A stretch of 64,000 nt of DNA from Haloplanus ruber (lineage in GTDB: Archaea > Halobacteriota > Halobacteria > Halobacteriales > Haloferacaceae): assembly GCF_024494725.1 (NCBI RefSeq), contig NZ_JANHDK010000002.1, positions 310,001 through 374,000 on the forward strand, given 5' to 3'. The notes under the pieces are model-generated. The model did not search any database. It was not told the DNA's origin and saw nothing but the letters and a program-made list of their open reading frames with translations. Shown here one piece after another: positions 17,396 to 25,547 of the stretch. Made by a program: the position numbers and the translations under genes. Each line of letters begins with the position of its first letter. Positions within the stretch are counted from its first letter, which is position 1.

Positions 17396-18402
17396 CCCTC
17401 GGCGAACTGCCGTTCGAGGAGCGTCACGAGGAGGAAGGCACCGAGGATGCCGGTCACCTCGGTCGGATCGTGGGTCGGTGAGACCTCCATCAGATCGGCG
17501 GCACCGACGGCGTCGTGGGTGCCGAGGACCTCCATCGTCCGGAGCGCCTGGTGGGCGCTGAGGCCGTCGGGTTCCGGCGTGCCGGTGCCCGGCGCGACGC
17601 CCGGGTCGACAGCGTCGATGTCGAAGGTGACATAGACCGCGTCGGCGTCCGCGGCGGCAGCCTCGACGGCGTCCGTAATCACGTCCTCGATCCCGCGTTC
17701 GTGGACGTCACGCATCGTATAGCAGTCGATCCCCGACTCGGCGACGAACTCGGCAAAGTTCGGACCCTCGTAGCCGCGGATACCCACCTGGCTGACGTGG
17801 TCGTAGTCGCACCACGGACTCTCGGCGACGAGTCGCGTGCTCGACCCGTGGTAGTGCTGGCCGAAGACGGGACTCTCGGTCACGGTGTCGCTGTGGGCAT
17901 CGATCTGGACGAGACCGACGGTGTCGTGGCCGGCGCCCTCGGCGAAGCCACGGACGGCGGGGTAGGTGCAGTAGTGATCGCCGCCGAGCAACACCGGGAA
18001 CGCCCGCTCGGCCACCGTCGCGACGTGAGCCTCGATGCTCGCCGCCGTCCGCTCGCGGTCCATGGGAAAGACGGGAACGTCGCCGCAGTCGGCGACCGAG
18101 AAATCGGAGAAGTCCACCTGGGCCCCGGTGTTGACGTTCGTGAGCCCCCCCTTGTAGTTCGAGAGGTAGGCCCACCAGGCGCTCGCCCGCCGGAGGGCTT
18201 CGGGACCGTACCGGGCGCCGGGGCGGTTGCTCAGGGCGCCGTCATAGGGGGCGCCGAGGACGCCCACGTCTGCGGCGAGGTCGTCGACATCTTGCGGATC
18301 GCCCTTGAGAAACGTGTTGTGTCCGGCGTAGGCCATCTCGACGCCCGCCCCCTCGGTGTCGGCGCGAAACTCGGTGGCCGGCGTCCGGCGGCGGTCGGTC
18401 AT
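17392..18402 (-). CDS. Agmatinase-family ureohydrolase
   Basis: Binuclear manganese hydrolase cleaving a guanidino group to urea. All six metal ligands are visible: H143 in GGDH, D168, H170 and D172 in DAHSD, D261 and D263 in DIDAVDP; the following GTGTPEPDG matches agmatinase-type enzymes. The length is 336 residues, with a 50-residue N-terminal extension relative to short agmatinases. Agmatine, guanidinobutyrate or guanidine could all be substrates; the sequence does not separate them. The start is ATG 18402; the upstream in-frame codon at 18486 would add an atypical basic stretch. It may be read with the Nramp-like gene 150 bases upstream. Confidence 0.88.
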   Translation of the reverse strand: MTDRRRTPATEFRADTEGAGVEMAYAGHNTFLKGDPQDVDDLAADVGVLGAPYDGALSNRPGARYGPEALRRASAWWAYLSNYKGGLTNVNTGAQVDFSDFSVADCGDVPVFPMDRERTAASIEAHVATVAERAFPVLLGGDHYCTYPAVRGFAEGAGHDTVGLVQIDAHSDTVTESPVFGQHYHGSSTRLVAESPWCDYDHVSQVGIRGYEGPNFAEFVAESGIDCYTMRDVHERGIEDVITDAVEAAAADADAVYVTFDIDAVDPGVAPGTGTPEPDGLSAHQALRTMEVLGTHDAVGAADLMEVSPTHDPTEVTGILGAFLLVTLLERQFAEG

Positions 18403-18552
18403 CGGGCCCTCCGTCGGCGAGGCGGTCGACCCGCGTCTCGTAGCCACAGGCGTCGGCGACTCGGTGGGGACTGGCGCATGGCGCACGATATTCCACCGAT
18501 GCCGTAAAAGTTGCCGACCCGCGTGGGCGCAGTCGACGAGACGCCAGACGGC

Positions 18553-19944
18553 TTAGAGTCCGAGCAGCGTCTGGATGGAGCCGCGGGCCTCCCAGACGCC
18601 GGAGACGATCATGACGACGCCGGCGAAGATGGCGAGGGCGACGGCCCAGCGCCGCGTCGGCGAGAGCGAGTCGATGTCGATGTCGAACGACATGTACATC
18701 ACCGAGAGGTACATGAGGCCGATGACCGGGGCGAACAGCGCACCGGAGAGGGCAAAGAGGATGAGCGGCGCCTCGAACAACAGGTTGAGCGAGAGCGGGA
18801 TGGCCGCAAACAGCAGGACCGTCCCGCGGAAGACGGTGTCACGGGTGATATCGAAGTTGTCGAAGAGACCGTGGAGCGCGAAGGCGTCCTCCCAGAGCCG
18901 CGACATGCCGTAGAGCGGGCCGATGAGCGTCGAGAACAGGGCGGCGACGGTCGTCAGCAGGAAGAGGGTCGCCGACCACTGGCCAAACTGCGTCGTGAAG
19001 ATAGCCGCCATCTCGGGGATGACGGTGAAGCCGCTTGGCTGGATCCCTTGGGTGTGCAGCGTTGCGGCGGCGGCCGTCCACATGAAAAAGGAGAAGACCG
19101 CCAGGATGACCGAGGAGAGTAGGTTCTGCCAGAGGACGATGTCGCCCCAGCCCTTGAGACGGTCGATCTCCTCGTCGGAGAGGTCGTACTTGTCGATATC
19201 GTGGCCGTCGTCGATGGGTTCGAACATCCCCATCACCTTGTCCTTCGCGAACCAGACGTAGGAGACGGTCGGGCCGAAGCCGGCACCGATCCAGCCGAAC
19301 ATCGTGAGGACGAAAGCCATGCCGCCGACGCCGAGACCGGAGACCTGCCCGGGAACCGAGGGAATGAGGCCGCCCGCGAGGCCACTCATCCACTGGTTGG
19401 CGGTGCTGAGCGAGACAAAGGCGATCAACACGAGGAAGATCCACAGAAGCGAGGTGGCAATCTTCTCGATCAGATCGTAGGACCGCGTCATGACGATGCC
19501 GAGGCCGGCTAGCACCGTCAGCACCATCCACAGGTTCGTCGAGATGGCCGGGTACAGTTCGAAGAACGCACCCGCCGTCTCGCCGAGGTGGCCCGAGAGC
19601 CCGATAGCGTAGATCAGGCCGCCCAGGAACACGTAGTAGAAGATCCACTTCAGTGCCCAACTCTTCTCGTAGAGGGCGTCGAGGAACGTATCGCCCGTCA
19701 TGACGCCGTAGCGGACGAGGTAGTACTGGCCGAAAATCTTCGTGAACGTGATGAGGGGAATGAGCCAGATGCCTTCCATGCCGAGGTAGGCGCCGCCGAG
19801 CGGGACGCTCAGCACCTCGCCGCCGCCGATCTGTGACGCGGTGAACACCCACGCCGGTCCCATGTAGCTCAGAAACTCCTTCAGCGTGGACGGCGGTTCG
19901 GAGATACGCGACTCCGTCGCCGCGTCCACGGACCCGGTACTCAC
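18553..19944 (-). CDS. Divergent Nramp-family (APC superfamily) transporter
   Basis: Integral membrane protein of 463 residues (GTG 19944; GTG 19950 also possible) with about eleven hydrophobic segments. The overall pattern resembles Nramp transporters. However the metal-binding DPGN motif of TM1 is replaced by QIGGGE (residues 38-43), and the TM6 segment reads FGWIGAGFGPT instead of carrying the MPH motif. Both known metal sites therefore look absent, and the substrate is probably not a classical divalent metal. It is transcribed towards the ureohydrolase, so it may import its substrate or another solute of the pathway; that is inference. Confidence 0.8.
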   Translation of the reverse strand: MSTGSVDAATESRISEPPSTLKEFLSYMGPAWVFTASQIGGGEVLSVPLGGAYLGMEGIWLIPLITFTKIFGQYYLVRYGVMTGDTFLDALYEKSWALKWIFYYVFLGGLIYAIGLSGHLGETAGAFFELYPAISTNLWMVLTVLAGLGIVMTRSYDLIEKIATSLLWIFLVLIAFVSLSTANQWMSGLAGGLIPSVPGQVSGLGVGGMAFVLTMFGWIGAGFGPTVSYVWFAKDKVMGMFEPIDDGHDIDKYDLSDEEIDRLKGWGDIVLWQNLLSSVILAVFSFFMWTAAAATLHTQGIQPSGFTVIPEMAAIFTTQFGQWSATLFLLTTVAALFSTLIGPLYGMSRLWEDAFALHGLFDNFDITRDTVFRGTVLLFAAIPLSLNLLFEAPLILFALSGALFAPVIGLMYLSVMYMSFDIDIDSLSPTRRWAVALAIFAGVVMIVSGVWEARGSIQTLLGL

Positions 19945-20123
19945 CGCCACACACCCCCCGTCGGGGCGTCCGCGTCGAGGTGGAGTCGGGGCCGCTGACG
20001 GTCGATGCCTCGGGACGCGTCGACGCATGTCGACGCGCGGATAACTCGATGAACTCGCTGACCCATGTTCGATCCGATGAAAGATAGTGAAGGTAGTATA
20101 AACGCGGAATGGCGCACTTTTTG

Positions 20124-20137
20124 CATGATTTATCATG
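20124..20137. promoter_or_regulatory. Inverted repeat upstream of the Nramp-like gene
   Basis: CATGAT-tt-ATCATG, perfect six-base arms with a two-base spacer, about 180 bases upstream of the assigned start and beside TATA-like sequences. Candidate binding site for a dimeric regulator. Confidence 0.4.
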
Positions 20138-20282
20138 AAAGCCATATTCCTTAAGGTCATATAACCATCCAGCGCGGCCGACGGAATCGGCCGACAGCGC
20201 GTCGACGGCCGCCGTTGAACGGGAGATACCACGAACCGGCAACGGGCTGGGGCGTAGTAACGAATGACGCGGTCGAAAGTGA

Positions 20283-20290
20283 TTTAATTA
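20283..20290 (+). promoter_or_regulatory. TATA box of uspA-like gene
   Basis: gatttaattatt lies about 25 bases before the ATG at 20312; expected position for a leaderless transcript. Confidence 0.5.
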
Positions 20291-20311
20291 TTGTGAGGAA
20301 TTACTGTTGGT

Positions 20312-20731
20312 ATGGTGATACTGGCGGCGATAGACAGAGATCCCGGGTGTAAGGGCGTCGTGGAGACGGCACACGACCTGGCGACGAGCATGGACATGGA
20401 GCTAGTGATCCTCCACGTGGTCCCCGAGGACGGTGACGAGGAGGGGGCCCGCGAAGAGGTGAGCGACATCGTCCGCTCTGTCATCGGTGACCTAGAGGGG
20501 GTCGACCTCCGGATCATGCCCGAGCAAACGCGCCGTGACCTGCCCACCGGGCGGACGGCGAACCACATCCTGCAGGTGGCCGAGGACATCGACCCGGATT
20601 ACATCGTCATCGGGTCGCGCAAGCGCACGGGGTTGGGGAAGATTCTGCTCGGAAGCGTCTCGAAGCTGATTCTCTCGAACGCGGAGGTGCCGGTCGTGAC
20701 CGTCGAGCAGAAGCGGCGGGCCGAGGCCTGA
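20312..20731 (+). CDS. Universal stress protein, UspA family
   Basis: Single-domain UspA protein of 139 residues. It opens with the hydrophobic strand VILAAIDRD and ends with the nucleotide-binding pattern GSRKRTGLGKILLGSVSKLIL, which has the G-2x-G-9x-G(S/T) arrangement of ATP-binding members. The family acts in stress survival or as a small accessory to transporters. It is transcribed away from the Nramp-like gene and ends exactly where the convergent MFS gene ends (TGATCA), so the two share one terminator zone. Confidence 0.9.
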   Translation: MVILAAIDRDPGCKGVVETAHDLATSMDMELVILHVVPEDGDEEGAREEVSDIVRSVIGDLEGVDLRIMPEQTRRDLPTGRTANHILQVAEDIDPDYIVIGSRKRTGLGKILLGSVSKLILSNAEVPVVTVEQKRRAEA

Positions 20732-21937
20732 TCAGCGTCGCAGAGACAGGTAGATGCCCGTACCGGCGAGGGCGGCGGCGACGCCGGCGGCGAGAAGCAG
20801 GACGCGGTAGCCACGAAGCGGCGAGTCGAAGGCGACCCCCGCGGTGGCGGTGAAGCCGACGGGGCCGAGCGTCTGTCCGAGCCGTAACACGCTGGTCCGC
20901 ATCCCCATGACGCCGGCACGGAGGTCGTCGTCGACGAGCGTAACGACGGCGGTGTCGACGGAGGGCATGACGACGCCGAAGCCGACGCCAAAGACCAGCA
21001 GTGACGCTCCGACGGCCAGCGGTGAGGGGGAGAGGCGGACGGCGAGCAGTCCCACGCCGTAGGCGACGAAGCCGAGCGCGACGAGTTCCGGCGGCGACCG
21101 CCACTCGGCGAGTCGGCCGTACTGCGAGGAGACGGCGGCGCTCGCGGCCGCGACGGCCGCCAGCGTGGCACCGATGCGACCGGCTCCGAGGCCGAACGCG
21201 TCGCTCAGGAGCAGCGGCAGGACGGTGAGGACGGCGCCGTAGAAAATGAAGAAGGCAGCAAAGAGCGCGGCGAAGATGGCGAGCGCCCGCGGGAGGACCG
21301 CGACGGTTCGCAGGCGGGCGAGGTAGGTGCGCACGTCGGTCGCAGGCGTCCTCGTCGGCTCGGTCAGCGCCACGAGGGCGAGGAGGCCGACGAGGGCACC
21401 GACGCCGAAAAAGAGAAACGGGGCGTTCCAGCGGATCCCCGCGAGCACGCCCCCGAGAAGCGGGTAGAACGCGGCGCCGGTGCCGACGGTGCTCCCGTTC
21501 AGGCCCATGACGGCGTCACGACGGCGGCCGTCGTAGACGTCACCGATCAGCGTCACGGCGAGCGTGACGAGCGCGCTCGCGCCCACGCCTTGGAGCAGAC
21601 GGAGAGCCACCACCTCGGTGAAGGTGCGGGCGAAGGCGACACCCGTCCCCGCGACGGCAAACAGGAAGAGAAGAGGGATGACCACCCGGCGACGGCCGAA
21701 CCGGTCGGCGACGAGGCCGACGAAAGGTGTGACGACGACGCCGGGGAGGGTGTAGGCGGTGATGACCAGGCCGATCCGGGCGTCAGAGACGCCGAACACC
21801 GAACGCAGATCCGGGAGGGCCGGGCTGACGAGGGAGACGCCCATCACCCCCATCAGCGAACACGCGAGAACGACATAGAGCGTACTCGACCGCCACGGAA
21901 CCAGCGCCAGCCCGCGGTCTTCGTCGAGATCCAGCAC
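20732..21937 (-). CDS. Major facilitator superfamily transporter
   Basis: Twelve-segment secondary transporter of 401 residues. The conserved loop 2-3 motif reads GLVADRFGRRRVVIP, and the fifth-helix antiporter-like segment GSTVGTGAAFYPLLGG resembles motif C of drug-export members (DHA1 type). The start is GTG 21937, giving VLDLDEDRG before the first helix. The substrate cannot be told; drug or metabolite export is the usual role for such proteins. Convergent with the uspA gene and separated from the FetAB pair by 135 bases. Confidence 0.87.
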   Translation of the reverse strand: MLDLDEDRGLALVPWRSSTLYVVLACSLMGVMGVSLVSPALPDLRSVFGVSDARIGLVITAYTLPGVVVTPFVGLVADRFGRRRVVIPLLFLFAVAGTGVAFARTFTEVVALRLLQGVGASALVTLAVTLIGDVYDGRRRDAVMGLNGSTVGTGAAFYPLLGGVLAGIRWNAPFLFFGVGALVGLLALVALTEPTRTPATDVRTYLARLRTVAVLPRALAIFAALFAAFFIFYGAVLTVLPLLLSDAFGLGAGRIGATLAAVAAASAAVSSQYGRLAEWRSPPELVALGFVAYGVGLLAVRLSPSPLAVGASLLVFGVGFGVVMPSVDTAVVTLVDDDLRAGVMGMRTSVLRLGQTLGPVGFTATAGVAFDSPLRGYRVLLLAAGVAAALAGTGIYLSLRR

Positions 21938-22072
21938 GTAGACCCCGTGGACCCTCCGGCTTGTTATCGTTCCGCTCCCGGCAGGTGACGCTCCCAGGAC
22001 TCGACCGTCGGGGGAGGCCGAACGTTCATGCGCGACGGTGTCGTATAACTCCGATACAGCGCCGATCCACCA

Positions 22073-22741
22073 ATGACGAAACTCCGCGCCGACGAACTAC
22101 GGTACGAAGTCGACGGCGACACCATCCTCGACGGCGTCTCCCTCGCCGTCGACGCCGGGGAGACGGTGGCCGTGGTCGGCCCCTCGGGTGCCGGAAAATC
22201 CTCGTTGCTCCGCCTGCTCAACCGGCTCAACGAGCCGACTGGCGGGACGGTGTCCCTCGATGGCACCGACTACCGGAGCCTCGACCCAGGGACGCTCCGG
22301 AAGCGGGTGGGACTGGTGCCCCAACAGCCGGCACTCCGGGACGGCACCGTCCGCGAGAACGTGACCATCGGGCCGCGGCTCCGCGGCGAGTCCGTCGCCG
22401 AGGAGCGAGTCACCGAGTTGCTGGCCGACGTGGGGCTGGCCGGCTACGCGGACCGCGACGTGAGCGACCTGTCGGGCGGCGAGGCTCAGCGGGTCGCCAT
22501 CGCACGGACCGTCGCCAACGACCCCGACGTGCTCCTGCTCGACGAGCCGACGGCGAGCCTCGATAGCGAGGCCGAAGCCGCCATCGAGCGGCTGCTGACC
22601 GACCTCCTCGCCGCCGGAAAGCGGACGGCGATTCTCGTCACCCACGACGAGCGACAGGCGGCGCGACTGGCCGACCGGGTGGCCCGCGTCGCCGACGGAC
22701 GGATCGTCGACGTGGGCACCCCACGGGAGGTGATCGCGTGA
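22073..22741 (+). CDS. ABC transporter ATP-binding protein, FetA/YbbL-like
   Basis: ATPase of 222 residues with Walker A GPSGAGKSS, Q-loop LVPQQPALRDGT, signature LSGGEAQRVAIART, Walker B VLLLDEPTASLD and H-loop LVTHDERQ. The partner permease of the UPF0014 (FetB/YbbM) family follows with a four-base overlap, and this gene pair is known in bacteria as an iron exporter or stress-related transporter. In archaea the substrate is untested. A promoter-like cgtataactccgat lies about 30 bases upstream. Confidence 0.86.
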   Translation: MTKLRADELRYEVDGDTILDGVSLAVDAGETVAVVGPSGAGKSSLLRLLNRLNEPTGGTVSLDGTDYRSLDPGTLRKRVGLVPQQPALRDGTVRENVTIGPRLRGESVAEERVTELLADVGLAGYADRDVSDLSGGEAQRVAIARTVANDPDVLLLDEPTASLDSEAEAAIERLLTDLLAAGKRTAILVTHDERQAARLADRVARVADGRIVDVGTPREVIA

Positions 22742-23577
22742 TCGCCGTCCCCGACCGGGTGACCGATCCGGTGGTCGTGCGCGGCCTCGTCCAAGTCGCC
22801 GCCGCGACGGCGCTCGCGGCCGTCGTCGTCGCCGTCTCCTCGCTCCGAAATCTGGACTTAGAACGGGAACTCGGCGGCTCGTTCGTCCGCGGGTTCATCC
22901 AGGTGCTCGCGATGGGCGTCCTCATCGGCGCACTCTTTGCGGTCCCACTCTCGTACTCCGCGCTCCTGCTCGCGGCGATGGTCTGTTATGCCGCCTGGGA
23001 GTCGCGCAAGCGCGGCGACGGCGTTCCCAACGCCTTCCGCATCTCCGTGGTCTCGCTCGCGCTCGGCTCCTCGGTCGTCATCGTGACGATGGTCGCGGCG
23101 GGCGCCATCGAGCGGACGGTGCGCAATCTCGTCCCCGTGGGAGGCATGATCATCGCCAACGCGATGAAGACCAACTCGCTGACGCTGGATCGGTTCCAGG
23201 GCGAGGTGGCGTCGAATCGCGCCGAAATCGAGGCCGTCCTCGCGCTCGGGGTGCCCCCGGAACGGGCCATCTCCGAGTTCGTCACGGAGTCGGTGCGGGC
23301 CTCTCTCATCCCCGTCGTCGACGCGATGCGGACGCTCGGCCTGGTGTACATCCCCGGGATGATGTCTGGGATGATCCTCGGCGGCGCCAACCCGATCTAC
23401 GCCGCCGAGTACCAGTTTGTCATCATGGGGATGATCTTCGCCGCGGGCGGGCTGACCAGCATGACGACGAGCCTCCTCCTCGCCCGCTCGGCGTTCACCG
23501 ACGCCGCCCAGCTCCGAGCGTTCGAACCAACCGAAACGACGCTGCTCGGAACGCTTCGGGCGGCCGTGAAGCGATGA
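22738..23577 (+). CDS. FetB/YbbM-like (UPF0014) membrane permease
   Basis: Integral membrane protein of 279 residues and about seven hydrophobic segments. Family hallmarks are the segment VPVGGMIIANAMKTNSL in pattern and, later, GMMSGMILGGANPIYAAEYQ. It starts with GTG at 22738, overlapping the ATPase stop, consistent with a two-gene transporter. Bacterial relatives export iron under oxidative stress; peroxiredoxin and KatG genes occur in the same 10 kb but are not in the same operon. Confidence 0.85.
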   Translation: MIAVPDRVTDPVVVRGLVQVAAATALAAVVVAVSSLRNLDLERELGGSFVRGFIQVLAMGVLIGALFAVPLSYSALLLAAMVCYAAWESRKRGDGVPNAFRISVVSLALGSSVVIVTMVAAGAIERTVRNLVPVGGMIIANAMKTNSLTLDRFQGEVASNRAEIEAVLALGVPPERAISEFVTESVRASLIPVVDAMRTLGLVYIPGMMSGMILGGANPIYAAEYQFVIMGMIFAAGGLTSMTTSLLLARSAFTDAAQLRAFEPTETTLLGTLRAAVKR

Positions 23578-23644
23578 CTGTTGCTACGGTCAAGTCAGTC
23601 AAACACTTATACGTCCACCCCCCCAGAGAGGGGTAGAAGCTTCG

Positions 23645-24958
23645 ATGAGTGCCACGACCAACCCGATTCGGGTGTTACACGTCGACGACGACTCCGATTT
23701 CCTATCGCTGGCGTCGACGTTTCTCGAACGGGAGTCGGAGCGACTAGACGTGGAGACGGCGATGGGGGCCGCCCAGGGGTTAGAGCGACTGGCCGCCACC
23801 GAAATCGACTGTGTCGTCTCCGATTACGACATGCCCGGCCGGGATGGCGTCGAATTCCTCGAGACCGTCCGCGAGCGACACGGCGACCTTCCGTTCATTC
23901 TGTTTACGGGCAAGGGGAGCGAGGAGGTGGCGAGCGAGGCCATCTCCGCAGGCGTCACCGACTATGTCCGGAAGCGGGCGGGTGCCGACGGCTACACCAT
24001 TCTGGCAAATCGGATCGAGAACGCAGTCGAGGCTTCGCGGGCGCGAGCGCGAGCAATCAGACAGGAGCGCATCAACACGCTGATCAGGGAGGTCAACCGG
24101 CGGCTCGTGGCGGCCGAGACGACCACAGCGGTCGAACGCGCGGTCTGTGGGTCGCTGACCGACGCCGATCCCTACTGCTTCGCGTGGATCGGCAAGCCGG
24201 ACGGGTCGACGGTGACGGCACGGACCTCGGCGGGCGACGCCGCGGCCTACCTCGACGAGGTGACCGTCCGATGTGACGAGCGGCCGGGGGGCGCGAGGCC
24301 GGTTGGGGAGGCGCTCCGTACGGGCGAACTCCAGGTCGTCCAGCATCTGGTCTCGAACCCCGACATCGAACCCTGGCACGACGCCGCCGAGCGCTACGGC
24401 TTCGAGTCGATGGCAGTCGTCCCGCTCGGATACGGCGACGGGGACCGAGGGGTACTGGCCATCTACGCCGACCGGCCGGACGCCTTCGGCGAGGTAGAGC
24501 GGACGGTCCTCGCGGAGCTCGGCGAGACGACGAGCAGCGCCCTCGGCGCGGCCGACACCAAACGGCGACTGGAGAGTCGCGAGGCGGCCGACCGCCGGCG
24601 CAAGGAACACTACTACCGAACGCTCGCGGAGGCGCTCCCTAACGGCGCGGTGGCACTGTTCGATACCGACCTTCGGTATACGGTCGTCGGCGGCGCGGTG
24701 TTCGAGGACCTGGACATTTCGCCGGCGGCGCTGGAAGGGGAGGCGCTCGCCGAGGCCCACTCCGCGACGTTCAGACAGCGGTTTCTGGATCACTACCGGG
24801 CGGCACTCGACGGCGAGGAGACGAGTTTTGGCTTCGAGTACGGAGAACGGCGGTTCGAGGCCCACGTCGCCCCCGTCCGGGACGAGGAGGGGACCGTCGT
24901 CGGTGGGCTAGCGATGACACAGCGAGTGCTCGCGCGGTCCGAACAGTCGGCAGAGTGA
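23645..24958 (+). CDS. Response-regulator protein with GAF and PAS domains, no kinase
   Basis: A 437-residue signalling protein. The receiver domain (about 1-120) has the acidic pair in VDDDSDF, the phospho-acceptor D60 in VVSDYDMPGRDG and the Lys in FTGKGSEE. A short coiled-coil leads into a GAF-like domain (about 140-300) and a PAS-like domain (about 320-430). No histidine-kinase or DNA-binding domain is visible, so its output is unknown. Its receiver domain is closely similar to that of the kinase at 27233. A TATA-like cacttatacg lies near 23608-23617. Confidence 0.86.
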   Translation: MSATTNPIRVLHVDDDSDFLSLASTFLERESERLDVETAMGAAQGLERLAATEIDCVVSDYDMPGRDGVEFLETVRERHGDLPFILFTGKGSEEVASEAISAGVTDYVRKRAGADGYTILANRIENAVEASRARARAIRQERINTLIREVNRRLVAAETTTAVERAVCGSLTDADPYCFAWIGKPDGSTVTARTSAGDAAAYLDEVTVRCDERPGGARPVGEALRTGELQVVQHLVSNPDIEPWHDAAERYGFESMAVVPLGYGDGDRGVLAIYADRPDAFGEVERTVLAELGETTSSALGAADTKRRLESREAADRRRKEHYYRTLAEALPNGAVALFDTDLRYTVVGGAVFEDLDISPAALEGEALAEAHSATFRQRFLDHYRAALDGEETSFGFEYGERRFEAHVAPVRDEEGTVVGGLAMTQRVLARSEQSAE

Positions 24959-24968
24959 GTCGGCTGGC

Positions 24969-25442
24969 TTAGGCCGCCTCGACCGCGTCGAGGACGGCAT
25001 CGTAGTCGGGTTCGTTCGTCGGATCGTCGGCCACCCAGCTGAAGGTGACGGCGCCGTCGTCGTCGAGGACGAACACGGCGCGGTTGGCGATGCCGTGGAG
25101 GCCGAGATCAGGGATCGACATCTCCAGGTCGTACGCCCGGATGGCGTCGCCGGCCATGTCGCTCACGAGGTCGAACTCCAGGCCGTGCTCCTCGCGGAAC
25201 GCTCCCTGTGAGAACGGCGAGTCGGCGCTCACGCCGAGGACGGTGGCGCCGGCGTCGTGGAAGTCACCGAGACGCTCCTGGAAGCCGAGCAGCTCGTTAC
25301 GACAGGGCGGCGTGAAGGCCCCGGGGAAGAAGGCGAGAACGACAGGCCCGTCGCCGAGGTGGTCCGCGAGGTCGAACGGTTCGTGATCGGCCGTGCCGAG
25401 CGTCGCCGTGAAGGTGGGTGCGGTGTCGCCGGAAGAAACCAT
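24969..25442 (-). CDS. Peroxiredoxin, AhpC/TSA family (BCP/AhpE-like)
   Basis: Thiol peroxidase of 157 residues reducing hydroperoxides. The active site is the segment FFPGAFTPPC with the peroxidatic Cys, preceded by the conserved Pro and Thr and followed by a catalytic Arg-type segment; later cysteines are absent, so it looks like a one-Cys enzyme needing an external thiol. The start MVSSGDTAPTF at 25442 fits the family; an in-frame start 13 residues earlier (25481) is less likely. Convergent with the response-regulator gene. Confidence 0.9.
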   Translation of the reverse strand: MVSSGDTAPTFTATLGTADHEPFDLADHLGDGPVVLAFFPGAFTPPCRNELLGFQERLGDFHDAGATVLGVSADSPFSQGAFREEHGLEFDLVSDMAGDAIRAYDLEMSIPDLGLHGIANRAVFVLDDDGAVTFSWVADDPTNEPDYDAVLDAVEAA

Positions 25443-25547
25443 ACCCTGTGATACGGCCGCTGCCGGTATAAATCCAACCACGAACGGGCGCGGGGAGAAC
25501 GATCCCGATCCGTATACTACTAACAGGGTGCCGCCATAGCGGATAGT

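Larger units (their letters stand above)
19945..20311. other. 367-base intergenic region, divergent promoters
   Basis: No credible gene. The region is AT-rich by local standards at 20080-20160 and 20280-20310. It contains TATA-like stretches (gtagtataaacg near 20095, ccttaaggtcatataacc near 20155), an inverted repeat at 20124-20137 and the uspA promoter. The transporter start codon may lie further upstream if translation begins within it. Confidence 0.6.
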
